DNA of 64,000 nucleotides from Prorocentrum cordatum (GCA_963575745.1 CAUYUJ010000345.1:51133-115132); one strand, 5' to 3'. Counted from the first letter of the stretch, positions 20,881 to 32,379 are shown. Made by a program: numbers and translations. Notes: generated by a model not told the origin, from the letters alone.

Positions 20881-21320
20881 ATTCGAGCTACATGACAGCT
20901 ACAGAGAGGTTACGTACAGAATCTGATTCAGAATCATCAGTGTCCGTTGTCTGATGAATCGAGAGCTCGGTTTGCTGCCCGATCTAGAATCGCGAAACCA
21001 TTTGTATTGTTCGAGTCATCTTGAGAGATGCTGTCGGTTCTCTGCACTTAACTAGGGGTGTAAGGGGACTGCAGGGCTGGCACTCACAGCAATCGATTCG
21101 GAGACATCAGGCGCGTCCGTCTTTCGAATCCAGAGCTCCGAACTCTGTCTGCTGCCCGAACGAGGTTTGCGAAACTCTTCATATTGTTCAAGTAACTCGT
21201 AGAGCTTCCCTTAGCAAGTTATTGCTGGAAGCTTAAGAGTAGTTCCGGGGAGCTGGAGAGCTAGTTGGCAAGAAAAATCTCGACGGACATTTTGGTGACT
21301 TTTGGTCGGTCGAAAATAAC
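20881..21320 (+). repeat. Sat177 fragment and partial block H, forward
   Basis: About 1.7 satellite units joined to a block H start at 21194 ('aactcgtagagcttccctta'). Block H is repeated as a truncated copy at 21317. Confidence 0.65.
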
Positions 21321-21683
21321 TCGTAGAGCTTCCCTTAGCAAGTTATTGCTCGAAGCTTCAGAGTAATACCTCGTAGAGCTCTTCGTTATACCTCGTAGAG
21401 CTCTTACCTCGTAGAGCTCTTCGGCATCGATGAGCGAGAGGAATTCCGGCGCGGGGTGGAGCTAGTTGGCCGACCGGGCCAGAACGGACAAAGTGTTAAC
21501 TTTTGGTCGGTTTTGCTAAGATTTGAAAGATATTTAACCATTCATTTTGAGAAAGCAGATTTTTACTCCGAGCATTGACATATAAACTTTGTTCCCTGAG
21601 CAGCTGAGCTCTCTAGAGCCATTTTTAATACCAGTTCACTTGGAGCAACCGACTTCGTATTGACTCCGAAAAATCTCAACTGG
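21321..21683 (+). repeat. block M (variant d), forward, truncated
   Basis: Short tandem pieces of 'cctcgtagagctctt' at 21380-21425 precede a variant-d body ('gagcattgacatataaac'). It stops at 'aaaatctcaa' before its own hairpin, where a reverse hairpin module takes over. Confidence 0.65.
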
Positions 21684-22045
21684 GCGCCGGCGGTAAACCG
21701 TCAACCTTTCTTACCGCCGGGGGACTCGTAGAGCTTCCTGACAGTAAATACTGTGAAAAAAAATTCAAAGAACGCCTAGTTTTTCAGCCCAAGCGATTTC
21801 AGACCTCTAAAGATGACTCTAACCAAAAAAACGAACAGTTTCGCAACCCAGTTCGAGTATCGAACCGAGTTCAGACCTCTGAATGCGACAGGCGGGCGCG
21901 TCTGATGTCTGTGAATCCACTCATGTGATTCCCAGCCCTGCAGCTCCCCTACAGCCCGAGTTAAGTGCAGAAAACCGACAGTATCGACTCGAATAATAGC
22001 ATAGTTTCGCGGACCTAGTTCGAGCAGCAGAGCGAGTTCCGAGCT
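21684..22045 (-). repeat. Sat177 copy with hairpin end, reverse
   Basis: Hairpin module and about 1.7 satellite units, broken at 'gagttccgagctagttggcc', where block M resumes. Confidence 0.7.
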
Positions 22046-22697
22046 AGTTGGCCCACCCGGCCAGAAAGGACAATGTGGCAACTTTTAGGTGGTTTTGCGA
22101 TTTTTTGAAAGATATTTGACAATTCATTCTGAGAAAGCAGATTTTTACGCCGAGCATTGGCATATAAACTTTGTTTCCTCAGCAGTTCAGCTCTCTAGAG
22201 GCAGTTTTAGTATCAGTTGACTTCCGGGAACCGACTTCATGTTGACTCCGAAACATCTCAATTTTACGTTTTTCTAGAAAAGCTCCCATAAGCTCTTCGC
22301 TTCGATCCTGAGCTTTCTTACGCGTGTAAGGAGCTCTACGAGGTTCCCGGCGGTGACCAGGGTTCACCGCCGGCGCCATTTCGAAAAAGGACGCAATCAT
22401 ATCATCCGCGGCCTGGCTCAGCCGATTTTGCAGCTCTAACAATTCGTTTGGGCTGATAATTGCGCAGAGCGAAGCTTTGCATCACAGAAGTTGCCTCTCC
22501 AATTCTGAGCTCGTTCCGTCGAGAAATTCTTCTGAGCGAAGCCAGAAACCTGACCTCAGATTGACATTAAAACACTAAAAATTAAAGATTTGAAAAACAT
22601 CTACTGCGAAGTTCTCTTCTGCGATTCTCGGCGCTCTTAAGGATGAAAGACGCTCTACGAGGTTCCCGGCGGTGACCAGATTCACGGTTCACCGCCG
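22046..22697 (+). repeat. block M copies (variant d and a chimeric one), forward
   Basis: A variant-d body ends in a shortened hairpin (22338-22378). A region of ~250 bp (22380-22640) with little similarity to the other blocks follows, and it ends in a further hairpin module (22652-22700). Confidence 0.6.
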
Positions 22698-23270
22698 GCG
22701 CCAGTAATTCCGGGGAGCTGGAGAGCTAGTTGGCAAGAAAAATCTCGACGGACCTTTTGGTGACTTTTGGTCAGTTCAAAATTTTGTAATCGAAATTTGA
22801 CCATTCGTTGGAGCTCTAGTATTTTTTCCCAGACATTCGATCTTATTCCCGTTCGCCATCTTGATCTCAGCTCGATCGGGTAACTTTGAAGGCCAAACAG
22901 CCTCCCGGCGGGAACGGCCGTTTCGAGTGATCTCGATACGCGCTGTCGGTTTTCTCAAGATAACTCGAGCTTCAGGACAACTACAGAGCTGGTTAGCACA
23001 GCCAACGTATTCAGAATGATCAGGCGCGTTCGCCTGTTAAATCCAGAGGTCTGAACTCGGTCTGCTAGCCGAGCTAGGGTCGCAAACCTATTCGTATTAT
23101 TCGAGTCATTGTAGCAGACGCTCTAAGTTTTCCGTACTGAGAGGTACGCTCGGTTTTATGACTTAACTCAGGCTGTATGGGGGGCTAGTAACTCGTACAT
23201 CATATATTGTCAGGAAGCTCTACGAGTCCCCCGGCGGTAAGAAAGGTTGACGGTTTACCGCCGGCGCCGA
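22698..23270 (+). repeat. block H, Sat177 and hairpin end, forward
   Basis: This is the shortest complete copy of the satellite element. It has block H from 'taattccggggagctgg', about two satellite units, then 'caggaagctctacgag' and the hairpin module (stem ggcggtaa/ttaccgcc) at 23226-23266. Confidence 0.75.
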
Positions 23271-23500
23271 GTCTCCTGCGAGGTTTCCAGCGTCCCGCGC
23301 ATCGTTTCAGGCGGCCTGACAGAGGTCCCCGTGCGGCATTCCGCGCTTGGCTTCGCTATCCGGGTTTTGGACGCTTACAAGCATCTCCTGCGCGATTTCT
23401 AGCGTTCCGTGCATCGTTTCAGGCGGCCTGGCAGAGGTCCCCGTGCAGCGTTCCGCGCTTCGCTTCGCTATCCGGGTTTTGGACGCTTACAAGTGGTCGG
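23271..23500. repeat. block G, two direct copies
   Basis: Two ~115-bp direct copies, each ending 'ctatccgggttttggacgct' (about 23356 and 23467). They are inverted relative to the copy at 19.96 kb. Confidence 0.65.
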
Positions 23501-24010
23501 TTGAAAATACCTCGTAGAGCTCTTCGGCATCGATGAGCTAGAGGAATTCCGGCGCGGGGTGGAGCTAGTAACTCATAGAGCTTCCCTTAGCAAGTTGTTG
23601 CTGGAAGCTTAAGAGTAATTCCGGAGCGCTGGAGAGCTAGTTGGCACGAAAAATCTCGACGAACCTTTTACTGACTTTTGGTCGGTTAAAAATTTTTTCT
23701 CGAAATTTGACAATTCGTTTGAGCTCTAGTATTTTTTCCCGTGATATTCGATCGAATTCCCGCTCGCCATCTTGATCTCAGCTCGATCGGGTAACTTTGA
23801 AGGCCAAAAAGCGTCCCGGCGGGAACGGCTGTTTTCAGTTATCTTGATACGCGTTGTCGGTATTTTCTACTTAACTGGAGCTGTAGATCAGCTACAGTGC
23901 TGGTAAGCACACCTATGGCACTCAGAATCATCAGGCGCGTTCGCCTCTTGAATCCAAAGGTCTGAACTCGGTCTGCTAGCCGAGCTAGGCCCGCAAACCT
24001 ACTCGTATTA
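23501..24010 (+). repeat. block M start, block H and Sat177, forward
   Basis: A partial block M start (23508-23575) and a block H start (23573-23640) lead to one satellite unit cut at 'ctcgtatt'. From about 23616 the segment is nearly identical to 25417-25811. Confidence 0.75.
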
Positions 24011-25105
24011 CTGGCGCCGGCGGTGAACCGTCAACCTGGTCACCGCCGGGAACCTCGTAGAGCTCCTTGAATCCGTGAGAAAGCTCAGCATCAAAGCGGG
24101 AGCTTCTGGGAGCTTTTCTACAAAAACTTCAAGTTGAGATTTTTTCGGAGTCAACATGAAGTCGGTTCCTTCAAGTGAACTGGTACTGAAAATGACTCTA
24201 GATGGCCGAGCTGATCAGGGAACGAAGTTTATATCTCAATGCTCGGAGTAAAAATCTGCTTTTTCAAAATGAATTGTCAAATATCTTTCAAAAAATTGCA
24301 AAACCACCCAAAAGTTGTCACATTGTCCGCCTCGGCCGGCTGGACCAAAGTTCTCACTCCCAGCGAAGCTATTCATATGAAGTCTCGCGCTCTCAGTGAG
24401 AGCGCGAGACCATTCTGCGTCGACAAAAATGCACCAGAACTCTCTAGGTCACCCATAGATCGATATAAATTAGAAAAAAAATCATCCGACACAAAAAAAT
24501 ACAAAATTGTACAAATCGATATTTTTCATTGATTTTGAAAATTCTAATCAATTTGGGCACTCTCGAGGCTCCCATTCGATGTCTCGCATGTCGCTACTTC
24601 GATTGGAATGTACCTGGCATGCATAGCATGCACTCAGCTCGAGTTATCATCGAAACACCGTTCGCAACACGCATACATAGAGACAGTATTTCGAGCATAA
24701 CTCCTGACTCAGCCATTTCTAGGAACTCTCGAGCTTCCAGTGTGACGCGCCAGATCATTCTGCATCGACTGGTGTGCGTGAGAGGTCTGTAGCTTGCTGA
24801 CAGCTCGAGTTAAGTAAAGCCAACCACCGTCACCTGCCAAACTGCACTGCAGGCAAAGTCGGTTCCTGCAAGTCTTTTGACAGTAATATTGCCCCTAGAG
24901 CCCTGAAAATTTTACCAGCAGGTGCGCCATAGCTTACTGTATGTGAGAAAAATCCGTTTTCTGAAAACGAATTGTCAAATCTTGCACAAAGTTCCAAAAA
25001 CCGACCCCAGGTTAACACATTGTCTCTTTTGGTCGGGTCGGCCAACTAGCTCCACCCTGCGCCCGAATTCCTCTTAGCTCATCTCGTCGAAGAGCTCTAC
25101 GAGGT
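24011..25105 (-). repeat. block L, full-length copy 1
   Basis: ~1.1-kb element. It starts with the hairpin module and a variant-d-like body to about 24330. A distinctive central region contains the 29-nt palindrome (24393-24421) and 'ggcatgcatagcatgcactc', and it ends 'gagctctacgaggtac'. It has no coding capacity. The ends match block M, so L is probably an M derivative that gained an internal insert. Confidence 0.8.
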
Positions 25106-25416
25106 ACAAACAGTTTCGCAACCCAGTTCGAGTATCAGATCGAGTTCAGGCCTCTGAATGCGACAGGCGGGCGCATCTGATGTCTGCGAATCGACTCATG
25201 TGACTACCAGCCCTGCAGCCCCCCTACAGCCCGAGTTAAGTGCAGAACATCGACAGTATCTCTCAGGATGACTCGAATAATACAATAGTTTCGCGGACCT
25301 GTTTCGAGCAGCAGACCAAGTTCTCAGCTCTCGAATCGACCAACGAACGCACCCGATGTGTGCAATTCGATTGCTATGACCCGCAGCACTGTAGCCCTCC
25401 CCCAGCACGAGTTGAG
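25106..25416 (-). repeat. Sat177 fragment, reverse
   Basis: About 1.7 satellite units in reverse orientation ('cagcactgtagccctc' end) between the two large direct repeats. Confidence 0.65.
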
Positions 25417-25811
25417 TAATTCCGGAGCGCTGGAGAGCTAGTTGGCACGAAAAATCTCGACGAACCTTTTACTGACTTTTGGTCGGTTAAAAATTTTTTC
25501 TCGAAATTTGACAATTCGTTTGAGCTCTAGTATTTTTTCCCGTGATATTCGATCGAATTCCCGCTCGCCATCTTGATCTCAGCTCGATCGGGTAACTTTG
25601 AAGGCCAAAAAGCGTCCCGGCGGGAACGGCTGTTTTCAGTTATCTTGATACGCGTTGTCGGTATTTTCTACTTAACTGGAGCTGTAGATCAGCTACAGTG
25701 CTGGTAAGCACACCTATGGCACTCAGAATCATCAGGCGCGTTCGCCTCTTGAATCCAAAGGTCTGAACTCGGTCTGCTAGCCGAGCTAGGCCCGCAAACC
25801 TACTCGTATTA
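25417..25811 (+). repeat. block H plus one Sat177 unit, forward (duplicate of 23616-24010)
   Basis: Almost base-for-base copy of 23616-24010 at an offset of about 1801 bp. It includes shared rare variants such as 'cttttactgacttttgg' and 'ggcccgcaaacctactcg'. Confidence 0.85.
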
Positions 25812-26906
25812 CTGGCGCCGGCGGTGAACCGTCAACCTGGTCACCGCCGGGAACCTCGTAGAGCTCCTTGAATCCGTGAGAAAGCTCAGCATCAAAGCGG
25901 GAGCTTCTGGGAGCTTTTCTACAAAAACTTCAAGTTGAGATTTTTTTCGGAGTCAACATGAAGTCGGTTCCTTCAAGTGAACTGGTACTGAAAATGACTC
26001 TAGATGGCCGAGCTGATCAGGGAACGAAGTTTATATCTCAATGCTCGGAGTAAAAATCTGCTTTTTCAAATTGAATTGTCAAATATGTTTCAAAAAATTG
26101 CAAAACCACCCAAAAGTTGTCACATTGTCCGCCTCGGCCGGCTGGACCAAAGTTCTCACTCCCAGCGAAGCTATTCATATGAAGTCTCGCGCTCTCAGTG
26201 AGAGCGCGAGACCATTCTGCGTCGACAAAAAATGCACCAGAACTCTCTAGGTCACCCATAGATCGATATAAATTAGAAAAAAATCATCCGACACAAAAAA
26301 TATAAAATTGTACAAATCGATATTTTTCATTAATTTTAAAAATTCTAATCAATTTGGGCACTCTCGAGGCTCCCATTCGATGTCTCGCATGTCGCTACTT
26401 CGATTTGAATGTACCTGGCATGCATAGCATGCACTCAGCTCGAATTATCATCGAAACACCGTTCGCAACACGCATACATAGAGACAGTATTTCGAGCATA
26501 ACTCCTGACTCAGCCATTTCTAGGAACTCTCGAGCTTCCAGTGTGAAGCGCCAGATCATTCTGCATCGACTGGTGTGCGTGAGAGGTCTGTAGCTTGCTG
26601 ACAGCTCGAGTTAAGTAAAGCCAACCACCGTCACCTGCCAAACTGCACTGCAGGCAAAGTCGGTTCCTGCAAGTCTTTTGACAGTAATATTGCCCCTAGA
26701 GCCCTGAAAATTTTACCAGCAGGTGCGTCATAGCTTACTGTATGTGAGAAAAACCCGTTTTCTGAAAACGAATTGTCAAATCTTGCACAAAGTTTCAAAA
26801 ACCGACCCCAGGTTAACACATTGTCTCTTTTGGTCGGGTCGGCCAACTAGCTCCACCCTGCGCCCGAATTCCTCTTAGCTCATCTCGTCGAAGAGCTCTA
26901 CGAGGG
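25812..26906 (-). repeat. block L, full-length copy 2
   Basis: Duplicate of 24011-25105 with only scattered substitutions and single-base indels. It ends 'gagctctacgagg' and is followed by 'gtattcgagtcaac'. Confidence 0.85.
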
Positions 26907-27800
26907 TATTCGAGTCAACTTGATACGCGTGGTGGGTATTTTCTACTCAATTCGAGCTGCAGCTCAGCTACAGAGCTGGCAAGCACACCTATCGCACTCA
27001 GAATCATCAGGCGCGTTCGGCTGTTGAATCCAGAAGTCTGAACTCGGTCTGCTAGCCGAGCTAGAGCTGGATAACTATTCGTATTATTCGAGTCATCCTG
27101 GCGAAGGCTCTCGGTTTTCTGTACTTAACTCGAGCTGCAGGGCAGCTACAGAGCTGGTAAGAACAACTATCGCATTCAGAATCATCAGACGCGTTCGCGT
27201 CTCGACTGCCGAGGTCTGAACTCGGCCTGTTAGCCGAGCTAGGTCCGCAAATCTATTCGTATTATTCGATTCATCTTGACAAACGCTCTCGGTTTTCTGT
27301 ACTTAACTCGAGCTGTAGGGCAGCTACAGAGCCTATAGTCACATACATCGATTGGGAATTATCGGGCGCGTTTGTCAGTTGTATCGAGAGCTCTGAAAGC
27401 TCTCAACTCGGCCTATTCGTATTGTCTGAAATCATCGGCACATTGCTCTCAATTTCTGCACTCAAAACTCGTGCTGGGGAGGGCTCCGAGCTGCTGCGGG
27501 GTCAGAGCACGTCAGCGACCCGAATTGCACACATCGGGTGCGTTTCGTTGGTTCGATGCGAGAGCTGAGAACTTGGGGCTGCTGCTCGAAACAGTCCGCC
27601 CCCCCCTCCCCCCTCGAAACATTGGTATTATCGAGTCCATCGGAGAGATACTGTCGATGTTCTGCACTTAACTCGGGCTGTAGGGGGGCTGCAGGGCTGG
27701 TAGTCACATGAGTCGATTCGCAGACATCAGATGCGCCCGCCTGTCGCATTCAGAGGCCTGAACTCGATCTGATACTCGAACTGGGTTGCGAAACTGTTTG
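26907..27800 (+). repeat. Sat177 array, forward
   Basis: About five satellite units with progressively more divergence. The last one (27400-27650) is poorly conserved and contains a C-rich tract. The array ends at 'gaaactgtttgt', next to block L. Confidence 0.75.
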
Positions 27801-28806
27801 TACCTCGTAGAGCTCTTCGACGAGATGAGCTAAGAGGAATTCGGGCGCAGGGTGGAGCTAGTTGGCCGACCCGACCAAAAGAGACAATGTGTTAACCTGG
27901 GGTCGGTTTTTGAAACTTTGTGCAAGATTTGACAATTCGTTTTCAGAAAACGGATTTTTCTCACATACAGTTAGCTATGGCGCACGTGCTGGTTTAATTT
28001 TCAGGCTCTAGGGAATATTACTGTCAAAAGACTTGCAGGAACCGACTTTGCCTGCAGTGCAGTTTGGCAGGTGACGGTGGTTGGCTTTACTTAACTCGAG
28101 CTGTCAGCAAGCTACAGACCTCTCACGCACACCAGTCGATGCAGAATGATCTGGCGCGTCACACTGGAAGCTCGAGAGTTCCTAGAAACGGCTGAGTCAG
28201 GAGTTATGCTCGAAATACTGTCTCTATGTATGCGTGTTGCGAACGATGTTTCGATGATAACTCGAGCTGAGTGCATGCTATGCATGCCAGGTACATTCAA
28301 ATCGAAGTAGCGACATGCGAGACATCGAATGGGAGCCTCAAGAGAGTTCTGGTGCATGTTTGTCGACGCAGAATGGTCTCGCGCTCTCACTGAGAGCGCG
28401 AGACTTCATATGAATAGAAATTTTAAAAAAAAACGCGCGAGGCCGAAAAACTCGCTGGGAGTGGACGTCGAGAACTTTGGTCAGCCGGCCGAGGCGGACA
28501 ATGTGACAACTTTTGGGTGGTTTTGCAATTTTTGAAAGATATTTGACAATTCATTTTGAAAAAGCAGATTTTTACTCCGAGCATTGAGATATAAACTTCG
28601 TTCCCTGATCAGCTCGGCCATCTAGAGTCATTTTCAGTACCAGTTCACTTGAAGGAACCGACTTCATGTTGACTCCGAAAAAATCTCAACTTGAAGTTTT
28701 GTAGAAAAGCTCCCAGAAGCTCCCGCTTTGATGCTGAGCTTTCTCACGGATTCAAGGAGCTCTACGAGGTTCCCGGCGGTGACCAGGTTGACGGTTCACC
28801 GCCGGC
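27801..28806 (+). repeat. block L copy 3, inverted, with internal deletion
   Basis: Inverted relative to copies 1 and 2. It lacks ~150 bp between 'gaatgggagcctc' and 'agagttctggtgc' (junction ~28342). It retains the palindrome near 28377-28405 and ends in the hairpin module at 28762-28806. Confidence 0.75.
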
Positions 28807-29300
28807 GCCAGCTTTTTTGTTAGGGTCATCTTCAGAGGTCTGAAATCCCTTGGGCTGAAAACTAGTCGTTCTCTGGATTTTTTCCCACACTATATACTGT
28901 CAGGAAGCTCTACAAGTCCCCCGGTGGTAAGGAAGGTTGACGATTTACCGCCGGCGCCCAGTTGGCCGACCCGGCCAGAACGGACAAAGTGGTAACTTTT
29001 GGGTGGTTTTGCAATTTTTTCAAAGATATTTGACAATTCATTTTAAGAAAGCATATTCTTCGCACCTGTAAACGACTATGAGGGCCTCTCTGTCTCAGTA
29101 TGAGCTCCGTAGGCGGACTTTACTATCAAAACACTTGGAGGAACCATCTTCATGTCGACGCGAAAAAATGTTTTCTCCCCTTTCCGAGAGATTCTTCCAG
29201 ACCAGAAGCTCTTTCTTTCGACTCTGGGCACTCTTACGCTTGAAAGGAGCTCTACGAGGTTCACGGCGGTGACCAGGTTGACGGTTCACCGCCGGCGCCA
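28807..29300 (+). repeat. short Sat177 end with hairpin, then block M (variant a), forward
   Basis: 28807-28965 is only the terminal part of the satellite element with its hairpin ('ggtggtaaggaaggttgacg'). A complete variant-a body follows, with its hairpin at 29255-29300. Confidence 0.7.
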
Positions 29301-29565
29301 GTTTTGTTCTCGAAATTTGACAATTCGTTGAAGCTCTTGTATTTTTCCCCATGATATTCGATCTTGTTCCCGCTCGTCATCTTAATCTCAGCTCGATCGG
29401 GTGAATATTACTATCGAAAGCGCTGTGGCGGGAACGGCCGTTTCGAGCCATCTTGATACGCGCTCACGATTTCCTGAACATAACTCGAGCTTCAGGGCAG
29501 CTACAGAGCTGGTAAGCACACCTATCGCATTCAGACTCATTAGGCGCGTTCGTCTGTTCCCGGAT
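29301..29565 (+). repeat. block H into Sat177, forward, truncated
   Basis: Joins the hairpin end at 'ttttgttctcgaaatttgac', an internal position of block H. It then runs through 'tcgatcttgttcccgctcg' into the first satellite unit. Confidence 0.7.
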
Positions 29566-29930
29566 AGCTCCTTGGAGAGCTGAGGGTTTCAGGTAAGAAG
29601 CCGGCGGTGGGTGGTGAGGAGCACACGCCCACCTCCACCGGTCCACGATTCTCGCAGCAGGTTGCCGGAGTTCGCAGCGTGTCCGGGAGCGTGGCTTCCT
29701 AGCGTTTCCCAATACGCGTGGCTCCAGGGTGCGCGAAGCGCTTCGGCAGAGCTTCGGAAGAGCTTCGGCAGTTCTTCCAGGCTCCTAGGCAGATCCTCTT
29801 AGCGCGCTTTGCAGGGCGCTGCGCATCGTAAACGGCGCCCCTGCAAGTGTCTCCTGCAAGGTTTCCAGCGTCCCGCGCAACGTTTCTAAGGCGGCCTGGC
29901 AGAGGTCCCGTGCGGCGTTCGCTTACCAGT
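29566..29930. repeat. block G, inverted copy
   Basis: Contains the reverse complement of the 20.5-kb block G segment ('gggagcgtggcttcctagcg') and tandem 'cttcggcagagcttcgg' units at about 29735-29775. No gene is visible. Confidence 0.55.
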
Positions 29931-30450
29931 GAATCCCGAGGTCTGAAATCGGTCTGTTCGGCCGATCTAGGTTTGCAAACCTATTCGTAGAGTCTTGACA
30001 GGAACTTCTCGATTTGTTGTATTTAAACTTGTCATCAGCAAACTCGCCGTGATCAGAGCAATCAAAAAACTGATCAGAATCATCAGTTTCGCTCGTCTTC
30101 GAATCCAGAGCTCTGAACTCGGTATGCTGCCCGATCTAGAATCGCGAAACTATTCGTATTGGTCGAACCATCTTGAGAAGTGCTCTCGGTTTCCTCCATT
30201 CAACTCGCGCTGAGGGGAGCTACAGTGCTGGTGGTCACAGGAATCGATTTGAAGACATCAGACGCGTCTGCCTGTCGAATCCAGAGCTCGGAACTCGGTC
30301 TGCTGCCCGAATTAGATCTGCAGAACTACTGTATTGTTCGAGTCATATTGTTCGAGTCACCATGAGAGGTGCTGTCGGTCTGGACCAACCAGGTGTAGGG
30401 CGGGCTGCAGGGCTCGTAATGACGCGTCCGGCTGTTCTGGAGGATCACAA
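29931..30450 (+). repeat. Sat177, forward, degraded
   Basis: Roughly three satellite units with many substitutions and a short duplication of 'attgttcgagtca' at 30330-30360. Confidence 0.65.
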
Positions 30451-31083
30451 AAATACCTCGTAGAAGCTCTTCGACGAGGGATGAGCTAAGAGAATTCGGG
30501 CGCAGGGTGGAGCTAGTTTGGCCGACCCGAGTTGGCCGACCGACCAAAAGAGACAATGTGTTAACCTGGGGTCGGTTTTTGGAACATTGTGCAAGATTTG
30601 ACAATTCGTTTTCATAAGTTGGATTTTTCCTACCTACAATAAGCTATGGCGCATCTGCTGGTAAAATTTTCAGGGCTCTAGGGGCAATATTACTATCAAA
30701 AGACTTGCGGGAACCGACTTTGCCTGCAGTACAGTTTGGCAGGTGACGGTGGTTGGCTTTACTTAACTCGAGCTGTCAGCAATCTACAGACCTCTCACGC
30801 ACACCAGTCGATGCAGAATGATCTGGCGCGTCACACTGGAAGCTCGAGAGTTCCTAGAAATGGCTGAGTCAGGATTTATGCTCGAAATACTGTCTCTATG
30901 TATGCGTGTTGCGAACGGTGTTTCGATAATAACTCGAGCTGAGTGCATGCTATGCATGCCAGGTACATTCCAATCGAAGTAGCGACATGCGAGACATCGA
31001 ATGGGAGCCTCGAGAGTGCCCAAATTGATTAGAATTTTCAAAATCAATGAAAAATATCGATTTGTACAATTTTGTATTTTTTG
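30451..31083 (+). repeat. block L copy 4, truncated
   Basis: Begins 'tacctcgtagaagctcttcg' and carries a small local duplication of 'gttggccgac' (~30518-30540). It stops at 'tttgtattttttgt', fused to the interior of a block M. Confidence 0.7.
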
Positions 31084-31396
31084 TCTTTTGGTCGGTTTTG
31101 CGAAAAATTGAAGGACATTTGACAATTCATTTTGAGAAAGGAGATTTTTCGCACCTGTGAACGACTATGAGGGTCTCTCTGTCTCAGTATGAGCTCTGTA
31201 GGCGCACTTTTACTATTAAAACACTTGGAGGAACCATCTTAATGTCGACACGAAAAAAACATTTTTTTTTTCTTTCGAGAAATGTCCAGGCAGTCTCCAG
31301 AAGCTCTCTCTTTCGACTCCCAGCTCTCTCACACGTGGAAAGAGCTCTACGAGGTTCCCGGCGGTGACTAGGTTGACGGTTCACCGCCGGCGCCAG
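31084..31396 (+). repeat. block M (variant a), forward, 5' truncated
   Basis: Starts inside the block at 'cttttggtcggttttgcg' and ends with the hairpin module at 31350-31396. Confidence 0.7.
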
Positions 31397-31534
31397 TTCA
31401 CTATGAGTCGGAAGTTGGTAGGTTACTCGTTGTCTCAACTTCAGTCGCGCTGGAAGCTCTTAAGAGTCTCCCGGCGGTAACCAAGGTTGACGGTTTACCG
31501 CCGGCGTCCAGACCGGGGAGCTGGAGAGCTAGTA
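31397..31534 (+). repeat. small hairpin-bounded fragment
   Basis: Contains 'cactatgagtcggaa' and a hairpin module (31470-31512) very similar to 15945-16055, then 'gggagctggagagctagt' from block H. Confidence 0.6.
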
Positions 31535-32280
31535 CCTCGTAGAGCTCTTCGACGAGATGAGCTAAGAGGAATTCGGGCGCAGGGTGGAGCTAGTTGGCCG
31601 ACCCGACCAAAAGAGACAATGTGGTAACCTGGGGTCGGTTTTTGGAACATTGTGCAAGATTTGACAATTCGTTTTCATAAGTTGGATTTTTTCCTACCTA
31701 CAATAAGCTATGGCGCATCTGCTGGTAAAATTTTCAGGGCTCTAGAAGCAATATTACGATCAAAAGACTTGCGGGAACCGACTTTGCCCGCAGTACAGTT
31801 TGGCAGGTGACGGTGGTTGGCTTTACTTAACTCGAGCTGTCAGCAATCTACAGACCTCTCACGCACACCAGTCGATGCAGAATGATCTGACGTCACACTG
31901 GAAGCTCGAGAGTTCCTCGAAATGGCTGAGTCAGGAGTTATGATCGAAATACCGTCTCTATGTATGCGTGTTGCGAACGGTGTTTCGATGATAATTCGAG
32001 CTGAGTGCATGCTATGCATGCGAGGTGCATTCCAATCGAAGCAGCGACATGCGTGACATCGAATGAGCCTCGAGAGTGCCCAAATTGATTAGAATTTTCA
32101 AAATTAATGAAAAATATCGATTTGTACAATTTTACATTTTTTGTGTCGGATGATTTTTTCTAATTTATATCGATCTATGGGTGACCTAGAGAGTTCTGGC
32201 ACTTTTGTCGACGCAGAATGGTCTCGCGCTCTCACTGAGAGCGCGAGACTTCATATGAATAGCTTCGCTGGGAGTGAGAA
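31535..32280 (+). repeat. block L copy 5, truncated at the GC-rich island
   Basis: Runs from 'acctcgtagagctcttcgac' through the palindrome (~32222-32250) to 'gctgggagtgagaact' at about 32280, where the Helitron-containing island begins. The missing remainder is not found at the far side of the island. Confidence 0.75.
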
Positions 32281-32379
32281 CTGAAAAACTGCGTCTGTAT
32301 AGACATGTCTGAGGGAGACAGATGAGGGAAGGTAGCAGGGAAGGGAAACAGGGAGGAAAAGCCGGGATGGAGCTTACTC

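Noticed and set aside
24361-24430. Perfect hairpin read as a possible tRNA, snoRNA or terminator
   Set aside because: It lacks the tRNA arms, C/D or H/ACA boxes, and any adjacent gene. It is a simple palindrome within a repeat.
3457-31512. Regularly recurring hairpins read as a CRISPR array
   Set aside because: Spacing is irregular (tens of bp to kilobases), orientation varies, and the flanks are repeats, not unique spacers. The sequence context is eukaryotic.
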